42,150 nt of DNA from Nocardioides sp. Root240 (GTDB taxonomy: Bacteria > Actinomycetota > Actinomycetes > Propionibacteriales > Nocardioidaceae), in the NCBI RefSeq assembly GCF_001428825.1, contig NZ_LMIT01000003.1:37718-79867 (forward strand), given 5' to 3'. The translations under genes and the position numbers were made by a program. Below the pieces are notes generated by a model. It did not search any database. It had not been told where the DNA came from and worked only from the letters and a program-made list of their open reading frames with translations. Below, piece after piece: positions 15,577 to 23,430 of the stretch. The stretch's first letter is position 1; every line of letters starts with the position of its first letter.

Positions 15577-18410
15577 TGGTGGGCCGGATCCGTGACGAGG
15601 ACATCGCCGCGGTCCGTGAGCGGGTGAAGATCGACGACGTCGTCTCCGGCTACGTCACCCTCCGCAACGCCGGCGGCGGCTCGATGAAGGGCCTGTGCCC
15701 GTTCCACGACGAGAAGTCGCCGTCCTTCCACGTGACGCCGAGCCGCGGGTTCTTCCATTGCCTGGCGGGGGAGACCCGAGTGCTCACCTGGGACGGCCCG
15801 CGTGAGATCCGCGAACTGGACGGCGGCACACACCGGATCCTGGGAGCTCGTGGCGACTGGATCGACGCCCCCTTCAAGTCGTACGGCGTGCAGCGTCTTC
15901 ACCGGATCACCTTGACGCGCAACCGTCAGCGCAAGGAGCTCTACGCGACCGACGGGCACCGGTGGTTCATCCGTTCGGGCAAGGCGCAGACGGGCTCTCG
16001 GGAGGTGCTGACCACCGACCTGAAGCCCGGTGCACGGTTGGTGGCCAAGTTCCCGCGCTCGCGGATCCGTCGCACGACACCCTCCCCCTTCGGGATCGCC
16101 CACGGCTTCACCTACGGCGACGGCACCCTCAATGGCACCGGCTCGATGGCCTTGGTCTGTCCTCCCAAGGACGAGGCCATGCTCAAGTGGTTCCCCAACA
16201 GCCACACGACGGAGCGCGGCGACGGCAACCTGCTCGTCCACCACCTGCCGAAGTTCTTCAAGGACCGTCCGTCACTGGACGAGTCCGTGCCCTACCTCTA
16301 CGGGTGGCTGGCGGGCTACTTCGCGGCCGATGGGTGCGTCGCCGCGGACGGCACCGTGATCATGAACTCCGCCGACCGTGACGACCTCGAGTTCTTCCGC
16401 ACCGTGTGCACCCGACTCGGCATCGCGACGTACGGCATCACCACGCAGACGCGGCTCGGTCTCGGCGCAGAGCCGTCCGAGCTCCATCGCGTCCACCTCG
16501 TCAACGAGGACCTGCAGGAGGACTTCTTCCTGCTCGACGCCCACCTGAGCCGCTTCGCCGCTTCGACCAAGGCCTTCGCACGACGCGGCTGGGTGGTCGA
16601 GACCGTCGAGGAGACCGACCGTGTCGAGGAGGTGTTCTGCGCCGAGGTCGAGGACGGCCACGCCTTCACGCTCGAGGACAACATCCTCACCGGCAACTGC
16701 TTCGGCTGCCAGGAAGGCGGCGACGTCTTCACCTTCCTGATGAAGATCGACGGCCTCAGCTTCGGCGAGGCGGTCGAGCGGATGGCCGACAAGTACGGCG
16801 TCCAGCTGCGCCGCGACCAGAGCGGCTTCGACGAGCGGCCCAAGGGCCCCCGGCGCCAGCGTCTGGTCGAGGCCCACGCCGTCGCGCAGCAGTTCTACGC
16901 CGAGCAGCTCGGCACGCCCGATGCGCTGCAGGCACGGCAGTTCCTCGCCGAGCGCGGCTTCGACCAGCAGGCGGCCCTGCACTTCGGCATCGGCTTCGCC
17001 CCGCGCGACGGCGAGGCCCTGTGGCGGCACCTGAGCGGGCGGAAGTTCACCTCCGAGGAGGCGATCGCAGCCGGGCTGGTCGCGATGGGCCGCTCCCACT
17101 ACGACAAGTTCCGCGGCCGCCTGCTCTGGCCGATCCGGGAGACCAACGGCGACACCATCGGGTTCGGCGCGCGCCGGATCTTCGACGACGACCGGATCGA
17201 GGCCAAGTACCTCAACACCGGCGAGACCGCGATCTACAAGAAGAGCCAGGTCCTCTACGGCATCGACCTGGCCCGCAAGCCGATCGCGCTCAGCTCGCAG
17301 GCGGTCATCGTCGAGGGCTACACCGACGTCATGGCCTGCCACCTCGCCGGCGTCACGACGGCCGTCGCCACCTGTGGCACCGCCTTCGGTGACGAGCACG
17401 CGCGGGTGCTGCGCCGCTTCCTCGACGACCACGCCGAGCTGCGCAGTGAGGTGGTCTTCACCTTCGACGGCGACGAGGCCGGCCAGAAGGCCGCGCTGCG
17501 CACCTTCGAGGGTGACCAGCGCTTCGTCGCGCAGACCTACGTCGCGGTCGCGCCCGAGGGCATGGACCCGTGCGAGCTGCGGATGAAGGAGGGCGACGCC
17601 GCGGTCCGCGAGCTGGTGGCCACCCGCCGCCCGCTCTACCGCTTCGTCCTCGAGAACGTCATCGGCCGCTACGACCTCGACCGTGCCGACAGTCGCGTCG
17701 ACGCCCTCCGGGCCGGCGCCCGGCTGGTCGCGAGCGTGCGCGACAAGTCGAAGGTCGATGCCTTCGCCCGTGAGCTCGCGGGCATGGTCGGCGTCGACAT
17801 GGAGCAGGCCCGCGCCGAGGTACGACGGGCAGCGGCACGCGGGCCCGAGCCCGACCGGAACGCGGCCCGCGACCGTCGTACCCCTGCTTCGGCGCCGGAG
17901 GCGCCTGCCCCACGCAGCAGCCTCCCCGACCTGCGTGACCCGCGGTTCGGCATCGAGCGCGAGACGCTCAAGCTCGTGCTGCAGCAGCCGATCATCATCG
18001 GCCGCACGAGCGCCGACATCGGCGCCAACGACTTCACCCACCCGACCTACCGCGCGGTGTGGGAGCTGATCGCGGCGGCCGGCGGCGTCGCCGCGGGGCA
18101 GAACGACCCGGGCTGGGTCAGCCGGGTGCGCGAGGGGGCGACGGACGCCGCGCTCTCGTCGACCATCAGCGCGCTCGCCGTGGAGCCGATCCCGGTCAAC
18201 AAGGAGATCGACGCCTCCTACGTCGCCACCCACCTCTTCCGGCTCCAGGAGCTCACCGCGCTGCGCCGGATCGACGAGGTGAAGTCGCGCCTGCAGCGCA
18301 CCAACCCGATCGAGCACGAGACGGAGTTCAACCGCATGTTCGGCGAGCTCGCCGCACTCGAGCAGCACCGCCGCACGCTGCGCGAGAAGATCATCGGGTC
18401 GGGCGAGTGA
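15576..18410 (+). CDS. dnaG: DNA primase containing an in-frame intein
   Basis: A 944-aa precursor of DnaG, which makes RNA primers at replication forks. Without the 313-aa intein the protein is 631 aa, the usual size. The zinc ribbon has C41, H44 and, after splicing, C62 and C65 (GFFH-CFGC). The TOPRIM domain shows VIVEGYTDVMACHLAG and FTFDGDEAGQKAA, and the C-terminal part (after a Pro/Ala linker) is the helicase-binding domain. The intein interrupts the zinc ribbon immediately before C62, so the primase should be inactive until splicing. The ATG at 15576 follows a TAGGAT -10. The stop overlaps a downstream GTG. No frameshift is present. Confidence 0.95.
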   Translation: MVGRIRDEDIAAVRERVKIDDVVSGYVTLRNAGGGSMKGLCPFHDEKSPSFHVTPSRGFFHCLAGETRVLTWDGPREIRELDGGTHRILGARGDWIDAPFKSYGVQRLHRITLTRNRQRKELYATDGHRWFIRSGKAQTGSREVLTTDLKPGARLVAKFPRSRIRRTTPSPFGIAHGFTYGDGTLNGTGSMALVCPPKDEAMLKWFPNSHTTERGDGNLLVHHLPKFFKDRPSLDESVPYLYGWLAGYFAADGCVAADGTVIMNSADRDDLEFFRTVCTRLGIATYGITTQTRLGLGAEPSELHRVHLVNEDLQEDFFLLDAHLSRFAASTKAFARRGWVVETVEETDRVEEVFCAEVEDGHAFTLEDNILTGNCFGCQEGGDVFTFLMKIDGLSFGEAVERMADKYGVQLRRDQSGFDERPKGPRRQRLVEAHAVAQQFYAEQLGTPDALQARQFLAERGFDQQAALHFGIGFAPRDGEALWRHLSGRKFTSEEAIAAGLVAMGRSHYDKFRGRLLWPIRETNGDTIGFGARRIFDDDRIEAKYLNTGETAIYKKSQVLYGIDLARKPIALSSQAVIVEGYTDVMACHLAGVTTAVATCGTAFGDEHARVLRRFLDDHAELRSEVVFTFDGDEAGQKAALRTFEGDQRFVAQTYVAVAPEGMDPCELRMKEGDAAVRELVATRRPLYRFVLENVIGRYDLDRADSRVDALRAGARLVASVRDKSKVDAFARELAGMVGVDMEQARAEVRRAAARGPEPDRNAARDRRTPASAPEAPAPRSSLPDLRDPRFGIERETLKLVLQQPIIIGRTSADIGANDFTHPTYRAVWELIAAAGGVAAGQNDPGWVSRVREGATDAALSSTISALAVEPIPVNKEIDASYVATHLFRLQELTALRRIDEVKSRLQRTNPIEHETEFNRMFGELAALEQHRRTLREKIIGSGE
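15759..16697 (+). other. DnaG intein with LAGLIDADG homing endonuclease (313 aa)
   Basis: The insertion starts with Cys1 (CLAGETRVLTWDG, block A) and ends VEDGHAFTLEDNILTGN followed by the +1 Cys of the extein. Block B has T64-x-x-H67 (ATDGHRWFI), and block F has the conserved His in DGHAF. Two LAGLIDADG-type motifs lie in the middle: GIAHGFTYGDGT (about 112-123) and YLYGWLAGYFAADG (about 179-192), both keeping the acidic residue. The reading frame is continuous with both DnaG halves. The penultimate residue is Gly where most inteins have His. Splicing should rejoin GFFH-CFGC exactly. Splicing activity is inferred from motifs, not shown. Confidence 0.93.
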
Positions 18411-18415
18411 GCCCG

Positions 18416-18892
18416 ATGGGTCTGTTCGCGCGCCGTCCGCCGATCGACGTCGGCCCGGGGGAGCGCATCCTCGCCGCCTCCGGTGAGGTCGGCGGCACCC
18501 GCGACGCGCTCTACCTCCCGCACCGCCTGCCCTGGGAGCAGGTCGCCGCCGCCGACTGGGACCAGGACGAGCGCACCCTCACCGTCACCGAGGTCGGCCG
18601 CTTCGGCGAGCCCCGGCCGGTCCACGTCGTCCAGCTCGACGACGCCGGCCGGCTGCTCCAGCTCGTCCGGGAGCGGGTCACCGCCAGCATCGCGCTCCAG
18701 CGCCACGTCCCGGTCGCGGACCGCAGGTCCGTGCGGGTCCTCGCCCGGCAGGCCCCGGGCCACCGAGGAGACCTCGCCTGGTTCGTCGAGTACGACGCCG
18801 GCCTGGACCCCGCAGACCCCGAGGTCGACGCTGTGGTGCAGGCCGCGCTGGCTTCCGCGCGGGCGGACATCGGCGACGCCGGCCCGGCCTGA
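18416..18892 (+). CDS. Uncharacterised protein downstream of dnaG
   Basis: A 158-aa soluble-looking protein beginning MGLFARRPPIDVGPGERILA. It has no signal peptide or transmembrane segment. The first half is beta-rich with PHRLPWEQVAAADWDQDERTLTV, reminiscent of short PH-like or beta-barrel folds; the second half is Arg-rich and ends in an Ala-rich helix. I do not recognise the family, but proteins with this opening occur next to dnaG in related actinobacteria, as far as I recall. The ATG at 18416 is chosen; a GTG at 18407 that overlaps the dnaG stop (GTGA) is an equally possible start. Co-transcription with dnaG is likely. Confidence 0.65.
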   Translation: MGLFARRPPIDVGPGERILAASGEVGGTRDALYLPHRLPWEQVAAADWDQDERTLTVTEVGRFGEPRPVHVVQLDDAGRLLQLVRERVTASIALQRHVPVADRRSVRVLARQAPGHRGDLAWFVEYDAGLDPADPEVDAVVQAALASARADIGDAGPA

Positions 18893-18988
18893 GCCCGAGC
18901 CGGGCGGCTCGTCGTACCCCTCGATTTCGGGCCGCCGCCGTGACCTTGCTAGTGTTTCCCCGCTCGCCCCGCAGGGGCGGCAGTGCAT

Positions 18989-19064
18989 TCCCCCGTAGCT
19001 CAACTGGCAGAGCATGCGACTGTTAATCGCAGGGTTATTGGTTCGAGTCCAATCGGGGGAGCCA
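18989..19064 (+). tRNA. tRNA-Asn (GTT), CCA encoded
   Basis: The cloverleaf has acceptor arms TCCCCCG (18989-18995) and CGGGGGA (19054-19060), the GCTC/GAGC D-stem, anticodon stem TGCGA/TCGCA with loop CTGTTAA (anticodon GTT at 19022-19024), T-stem ATTGG/CCAAT with loop TTCGAGT, discriminator G (19061), and genomic CCA (19062-19064). A TAGTGT -10 lies at 18950-18955. Confidence 0.95.
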
Positions 19065-19077
19065 GCAAGAGCAAGAC

Positions 19078-19116
19078 AAGAGCCTCTGACCTGTGCCAAC
19101 AGGCCGGAGGCTCTTT
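19078..19116 (+). terminator. Intrinsic terminator after tRNA-Asn
   Basis: Arms AAGAGCCTC (19078-19086) and GAGGCTCTT (19107-19115), with an inner CCTGT/ACAGG stem, are followed by a short T run. It is 14 bp beyond the tRNA 3' end. Confidence 0.8.
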
Positions 19117-19261
19117 GCGTTGGGTCCCGGTGATCGAGGCGCTGACCTCCTCGTCCGCTGCTGCCGCGCTCGGCGTCCTTCTCGGTCCGCCTCTGACCGC
19201 GCTGCGTCCTCCCGTGTCCTGACCGACGCTGCCCGAGTGGGGGGCGATCCCTCCTCGGCTG

Positions 19262-19324
19262 CGACAAAAACTGCCTACTTGTCGTTTACGGAGACGCATG
19301 GTTTAGTTTTGTCAGGCGACTGAA
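19262..19324 (+). promoter_or_regulatory. Promoter and candidate TetR operators of the P450 fusion gene
   Basis: This AT-richer patch holds a good promoter, TTGTCG (19279-19284), 17-bp spacer, TTTAGT (19302-19307). Two imperfect copies of the TGTCG-N7-CGACA pattern seen at the TetR gene's own promoter occur here: TGTCGTTTACGGAGACG (19280-19296, 8 of 10 half-site bases) and a weaker one from TGTCA (19310-19326, 7 of 10). Their centres are 30 bp apart, the same spacing as at 22351-22397. Control by the nearby TetR protein is inference. Confidence 0.5.
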
Positions 19325-19345
19325 CTACCAAAGGCGGTTGTAGGC

Positions 19346-21739
19346 ATGAGCGTTGTCGGCCAGGTCATCAGCAAGGCGCAGGCAGTTGTTCCGATGGAGC
19401 GGCAGGTCCAGGGCCTGCACCTGTTCCAGAAGGCCAAGAGGCGGGTGCTGGGTGACCGGCAGCCGGTCTTCGCCGAGGACCGGATTCCTGACGTCGACCA
19501 GCTCGCGCTGACCGAGATCGACGTGAGCAACCCGTTCCTGTTCCGCCAGGGGCAGTGGCAGTCGTACTTCAAGCGACTGCGCGACGAAGCTCCGGTGCAC
19601 TACCAGGCCAACAGCGCGTTCGGGCCGTTCTGGTCGGTCACGCGGTACGACGACATCGTCACCGTCGACAAGGACTGGGAGGTGTTCTCGGCCGAACCGC
19701 AGATCGTCATCGGTACGCCGCCGGAGGGCCTCGACGTCGAGATGTTCATCGCGATGGACCCGCCGCGCCACGATGAGCAGCGCGAAGCGGTCCAGGGCGT
19801 GGTGGCTCCGCAGAACCTCGAGGAGATGGAGGGACTGATCCGTTCGCGCGTGCAGGAGGTCCTCGACGACCTTCCCGTCAACGAGCCCTTCGACTGGGTC
19901 GACCGGGTCAGCGTCGAGCTGACCTCCCGGATGCTGGCCACCTTGCTCGACTTCCCCTACGAGCGGCGCCGCGACCTCGTGCGGTGGACCGAGCTGGCCG
20001 CGGCCAGTGCTTCGGCCACCGGCGGGTCCAACGACATGGACGAGACCTACCGGGGGATAGCCGACATGGCGAAGAGCTTCAGTGCTCTCTGGCATGACAA
20101 GGCGGCCCGTCGCGCGGCAGGCGAGAAGCCCGGCTACGACCTGATCACCCTCATGCAGATGTCGGAGGAGACCAAGGACCTCATCGACCGGCCGATGGAG
20201 TTCCTCGGGAACCTCATCCTCCTGGTCGTCGGTGGCAACGACACCACGCGCAACTCGATGTCGGGTGGCGTGCTGGCGCTCAACCAGTTCCCGGACGAGT
20301 TCGCGCGGCTCAAGGCGGACCACTCGCTGGTCCCCAAGCTGGTCCACGAGATCATCCGCTGGCAGACGCCGCTCGCCTACATGCGCCGGATCGCCACCCG
20401 CGACACCGTCCTGAACGGCCAGTTCATCCGCAAGGGCGACAAGGTCGTGATGTGGTACGCCTCGGCCAACCGCGACGAACGCACCTTCGAGAACCCTGAC
20501 GACTTCGTCATCGACCGTCCCAACGGGCGCCGCCACCTCTCGTTCGGGATCGGTGTCCATCGCTGCATGGGCGCCCGTCTGGCCGAGATGCAGCTGCGGA
20601 TCCTGTGGGAGGAGCTGCTGGCGCGGTTCGAGGACATCGAGGTCGTGGGGGAGCCGGAGTACCTCCAGTCGAACTTCGTCCGGGGCTACACCAGGCTGAT
20701 GGTCACCCTCACCCCGCTCGGCCAGCAGTCACGACGCCTTCCCGTGGACGAGCCCCGGCGATCCGCCGCCGGCGAGGATCGGGCCAGGAGGTCTCCGGAG
20801 GCCGAGAGTGACCTTCGAGTGGCGGGTCGTCGCGAGGTCGCCGACGGGATCGTCGAGCTCACCCTCGTCGATCCGACTGGTGCACCGCTTCCTGCCTGGA
20901 CCGCCGGCGCCCACGTCGACCTGGTCCTGGACCCGTCGCTGACGCGGCAGTACTCCCTGTGCGGGAGCGCGACCGACAGGGCTTCGTGGAAGATCGGCGT
21001 CCTCCGTGACCCGAACAGCCGCGGCGGGTCGGTGCACGTCCACGACGAGCTGGCAGAGGGTTCGACCGTTCGCGTGCGGGGACCGCGCAACCACTTCCCA
21101 CTCCATCCGTCGCCGCGCTACCAGTTCATCGCCGGAGGCATCGGCATCACGCCGATCCTGGCGATGATCGAGGCGGCCGAGTCGCGCGGCGCCGAGTGGA
21201 GCCTCCTGTACGGAGGTCGATCGCGTGCCTCCATGGCGTTCCTCGACAAGCTCGAGGGCGACGACCGGGTCACGGTCTGGCCAGAGGACGAGGAAGGCCT
21301 GCTCGACCTCGCGTCGGTGCTCGACACCCCGCGGCCGGACACCCTGGTGTACTGCTGCGGCCCGGGTGCGCTCCTCGACGCGGTCGAGGAGGGATGTGCG
21401 AGCTGGCCTGATGGGAGCCTCCATGTCGAGCGCTTCGCCGCCAAGGCGGTCGAGGCGCCGGAGGATGCCCTCGACTCGTTCGACGTGGAGTGCTCGCGCT
21501 CGGGCGTGACTGTCAAGGTCACCGAGGGAGCCTCGATCTTCGACGAGCTGGAGAGCGCCGGGGTGAATGTGCTCGGGTCCTGCATGGAAGGTGTCTGCGG
21601 TACGTGTGAGGCCGACGTGCTCGAGGGCACGCCCGACCACCGTGACTCCGTGCTGTCGAGGTCCGAGCGCGAGCGAGGCGCCACGATCATGCTCTGCGTC
21701 TCGCGCTCGCTGTCGGAGAAGCTGGTGCTGGACGTGTGA
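19346..21739 (+). CDS. CYP153-like cytochrome P450 fused to FMN/2Fe-2S reductase
   Basis: A 797-aa self-sufficient monooxygenase. Residues ~50-460 are a P450: I-helix GGNDTTRNS (from 296), E335-x-x-R338, and heme ligand Cys407 in SFGIGVHRCMGARLAE. Segments such as MFIAMDPPRHDEQR, FDWVDRVSVELTSRMLATLLDFP, and GGVLALNQFPDEF follow CYP153 alkane/fatty-acid hydroxylases as I remember them. Residues ~485-797 resemble phthalate dioxygenase reductase: FMN site RQYSL (~534), NAD(P)H site GGIGITP (~597), and a plant-type 2Fe-2S site C746-x4-C751-x2-C754-x29-C784. NAD(P)H electrons would pass by FMN and the iron-sulfur cluster to heme. No signal peptide is present. Substrate (alkane, fatty acid or other terminal C-H) is inferred from the family. 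Confidence 0.9.
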   Translation: MSVVGQVISKAQAVVPMERQVQGLHLFQKAKRRVLGDRQPVFAEDRIPDVDQLALTEIDVSNPFLFRQGQWQSYFKRLRDEAPVHYQANSAFGPFWSVTRYDDIVTVDKDWEVFSAEPQIVIGTPPEGLDVEMFIAMDPPRHDEQREAVQGVVAPQNLEEMEGLIRSRVQEVLDDLPVNEPFDWVDRVSVELTSRMLATLLDFPYERRRDLVRWTELAAASASATGGSNDMDETYRGIADMAKSFSALWHDKAARRAAGEKPGYDLITLMQMSEETKDLIDRPMEFLGNLILLVVGGNDTTRNSMSGGVLALNQFPDEFARLKADHSLVPKLVHEIIRWQTPLAYMRRIATRDTVLNGQFIRKGDKVVMWYASANRDERTFENPDDFVIDRPNGRRHLSFGIGVHRCMGARLAEMQLRILWEELLARFEDIEVVGEPEYLQSNFVRGYTRLMVTLTPLGQQSRRLPVDEPRRSAAGEDRARRSPEAESDLRVAGRREVADGIVELTLVDPTGAPLPAWTAGAHVDLVLDPSLTRQYSLCGSATDRASWKIGVLRDPNSRGGSVHVHDELAEGSTVRVRGPRNHFPLHPSPRYQFIAGGIGITPILAMIEAAESRGAEWSLLYGGRSRASMAFLDKLEGDDRVTVWPEDEEGLLDLASVLDTPRPDTLVYCCGPGALLDAVEEGCASWPDGSLHVERFAAKAVEAPEDALDSFDVECSRSGVTVKVTEGASIFDELESAGVNVLGSCMEGVCGTCEADVLEGTPDHRDSVLSRSERERGATIMLCVSRSLSEKLVLDV

Positions 21740-21788
21740 ACGACCCGCGCGGCGGGAGCGTGCGGAGCGTCGTGCCGACGACGGTCTC

Positions 21789-22349
21789 CTAGGCAGCGTC
21801 GAAGCCGCGGATGGTCCGCCTGATGCGGTGCACGGCTTCGTCGATGCTGACGGTCGGTTGCAGCAGGTGGCTGATCGTGAGCCTGACCATGGATTCCACC
21901 ATCGCCTCGGAGCCGCCGTCCAGCGCGTCGTGGACAGCCTGGCAGGCCCGGTTCAACACGGTGTCCGGGCGGACGGTGATGAGCTCGAGGAGGTCCGGGG
22001 CGTGGCCGGGGCGGAGGATCGCCTTGAGGACCGCGTTCGTCTCGCCGTGCTCGAGGACGAAACGCGCCGCGGCGCCCAGGCCTTCCTCCTCCGAGGCGGG
22101 ATGGTCGGCGATGCTGTCGCGGACGCCGGACAGGAAGCGCTCGAGCTCACGGTGCACGACGGCCTCCCCGAGCTCGGACTTGGTGCCGATCTCCTTGTAG
22201 AGGCTCTGCCGGGGAACGCCGGACCGTTGCGCCACCTTGGTCATGCTCAGGCGGTCCCAACCGTCCTCGGTGATGATCGCGACCGACGCGTCGAGGACGC
22301 GCTCGAGCCGCAGGGCCCTGAGCTCGTCATAGAAAGCTGGGCTGCTCAC
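21789..22349 (-). CDS. TetR family regulator, probably of the P450 gene
   Basis: A 186-aa repressor-type protein with the N-terminal helix-turn-helix AIITEDGWDRLSMTKVAQRSGVPRQSLYKEIGTKSEL and a helical ligand-binding C-terminal domain (GLGAAARFVLEHGETNAVL). It converges on the P450 fusion gene (50 bp between stops). I chose the GTG at 22349: it lies 7 nt after TATCCT (22357-22362, minus strand), a leaderless arrangement, and there is no Shine-Dalgarno. Two 17-bp palindromic sites lie just upstream, suggesting autoregulation. Related motifs at the P450 promoter suggest that the P450 is its target, with a substrate-like inducer. The inducer is unknown. Confidence 0.82.
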   Translation of the reverse strand: MSSPAFYDELRALRLERVLDASVAIITEDGWDRLSMTKVAQRSGVPRQSLYKEIGTKSELGEAVVHRELERFLSGVRDSIADHPASEEEGLGAAARFVLEHGETNAVLKAILRPGHAPDLLELITVRPDTVLNRACQAVHDALDGGSEAMVESMVRLTISHLLQPTVSIDEAVHRIRRTIRGFDAA

Positions 22350-22350
22350 A

Positions 22351-22397
22351 TGTCGCAGGATATGACATCAGGGCGTCTCGTGTCGCACCTGGCGACA
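22351..22397. promoter_or_regulatory. Two TetR-type operator sites (TGTCG-N7-CGACA)
   Basis: Site 1 is TGTCGCAGGATATGACA (22351-22367) and site 2 is TGTCGCACCTGGCGACA (22381-22397); the latter extends to a perfect 7-5-7 palindrome. Their centres are 30 bp apart, about three helical turns. Site 1 covers the -10 of the TetR gene. Autoregulation is inferred. Confidence 0.6.
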
Positions 22398-22439
22398 CAG
22401 GTCTGGGTCCACTCACCGGCGTTCCGCGTTGTGGACGGC

Positions 22440-22453
22440 TAGAGTCCGAGGCA
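22440..22453 (+). promoter_or_regulatory. Leaderless-type -10 element of the XRE gene
   Basis: TAGAGT at 22440-22445 is 7 nt before the ATG at 22453, with no Shine-Dalgarno. A -35 is not obvious. Confidence 0.5.
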
Positions 22454-23313
22454 TGGGTGGCGTCTTCGGGGAGGCTCTTCGTGCGGCACTCGACGCTCGC
22501 TCGATGAGCCTCGGCTCCCTGCACCGCTCGCTCCAGGCCCGCGGAACCCGCGTCAGCCTGGCGACGCTGAGCTACTGGCGCTCGGGCCAGCGCGAGCCCG
22601 AGCAGGAGGGCTCGCTGCGCGCCCTCGCCGAGATCGAGCAGATCCTGCACCTCGACCCCGGTGCCCTGGAGGTGCTGCTGGAGAAGCGGCGTCGCCGGGT
22701 CGCGCCCAACCTGCTCGCCGACCTCAGCGAGGACCACGAGCGGATCCGCACGATGCTCGCGGACCTCGACTTCCACTCGCCCTCCGACCGGCTGATCGAC
22801 CGGGAGGTGACGTTGAAGTACGAGCTCGGGCCCGATCGCGCACCGGTCCGCTCGACGTACGTCGTCGTGGTCGAGTCCATCCACGCCCACGCCGACCGGC
22901 GGGCCACCGTCCTGAGCGTGCGCCCGGGCGCGGAGGCGCCCGACATCACGCCGCTCGGCGGCTACCGGCTCGGTGAGGTCCTGCACGACCGCGAGCGCGG
23001 GATCGTCGTCGGCGAGATGCTCCTGGACCGGCCGCTGGTCGCCGGGGAGACCGCGTTGCTCGAGCAGGACGTGGTCTACCGGACGCCCGATCCCGACGAC
23101 AACTGCTACTTCTACTGGGCCGTGCGGCGGATGACCTCGGTCAGTCTCTGGATCCGCTTCCACCCCGACCACGTCCCGGCGCGTTGCGAGTACTACACCG
23201 TCATCGACGGCGTGGAGCAGGTCACCGAGCTGGAGACCTTCGGAGCCAGCGTGAGCCGCACCGCGACGTCCTTCGGCCCCGGGACGCTCGGCATCCGCTG
23301 GCACTGGGACTGA
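22453..23313 (+). CDS. XRE-type helix-turn-helix protein with C-terminal sensor-like domain
   Basis: A 286-aa protein. Residues ~4-72 form an XRE-like DNA-binding domain (FGEALRAALDARSMSLGSLHRSLQARGTRVSLATLSYWRSGQRE). The remaining ~210 residues are beta-rich and soluble (for example STYVVVVESIHAHADRRATV and YRTPDPDDNCYFYWAVRR), of a family I do not recognise; they may bind a ligand or another protein. The ATG at 22453 follows a TAGAGT -10. It is divergent from the TetR gene, with 103 bp between starts holding the TetR-type operators, so cross-regulation is possible. It is not obviously linked to the sulfatase gene downstream. Confidence 0.75.
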   Translation: MGGVFGEALRAALDARSMSLGSLHRSLQARGTRVSLATLSYWRSGQREPEQEGSLRALAEIEQILHLDPGALEVLLEKRRRRVAPNLLADLSEDHERIRTMLADLDFHSPSDRLIDREVTLKYELGPDRAPVRSTYVVVVESIHAHADRRATVLSVRPGAEAPDITPLGGYRLGEVLHDRERGIVVGEMLLDRPLVAGETALLEQDVVYRTPDPDDNCYFYWAVRRMTSVSLWIRFHPDHVPARCEYYTVIDGVEQVTELETFGASVSRTATSFGPGTLGIRWHWD

Positions 23314-23320
23314 GCGCAAC

Positions 23321-23356
23321 CACCGAACGCAGGCACCGAACGCCGGCACCGAACGC
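23321..23356. repeat. Three 10-bp direct repeats, 13-bp period
   Basis: CACCGAACGC occurs at 23321-23330, 23334-23343 and 23347-23356, separated by AGG or CGG. The array starts 8 bp after the XRE-type gene's stop codon and ends 35 bp before the TAGGGT (23391-23396) that may serve as -10 for the sulfatase gene. It may be iterons for a regulator or only a short tandem duplication. Confidence 0.6.
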
Positions 23357-23430
23357 AACCAAACTGCCTCCCGGAGCGTCTTCTCCACCGTAGGGTGACG
23401 GGTCGGTCCGACCCGGGAGGGAACACAAGC

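Noticed and set aside
15759..16697. dnaG as a pseudogene broken by an insertion
   Set aside because: The frame is continuous, splice-junction residues are present, and both halves are intact, so an intein is the better explanation.
16272..18368. Long minus-strand open frame across dnaG
   Set aside because: It is the opposite strand of an obvious primase gene and has no family motifs.
19346..21739. Assignment of the P450 fusion to CYP116B (P450RhF)
   Set aside because: The domain order fits CYP116B, but the heme domain carries CYP153-type segments (MFIAMDPPRHDEQR, GGVLALNQFPDEF); a tree is needed to settle it.
18989..22349. Genomic island inserted at tRNA-Asn
   Set aside because: No integrase, no visible repeat of the tRNA 3' end and no clear compositional break except a small AT-rich promoter patch.
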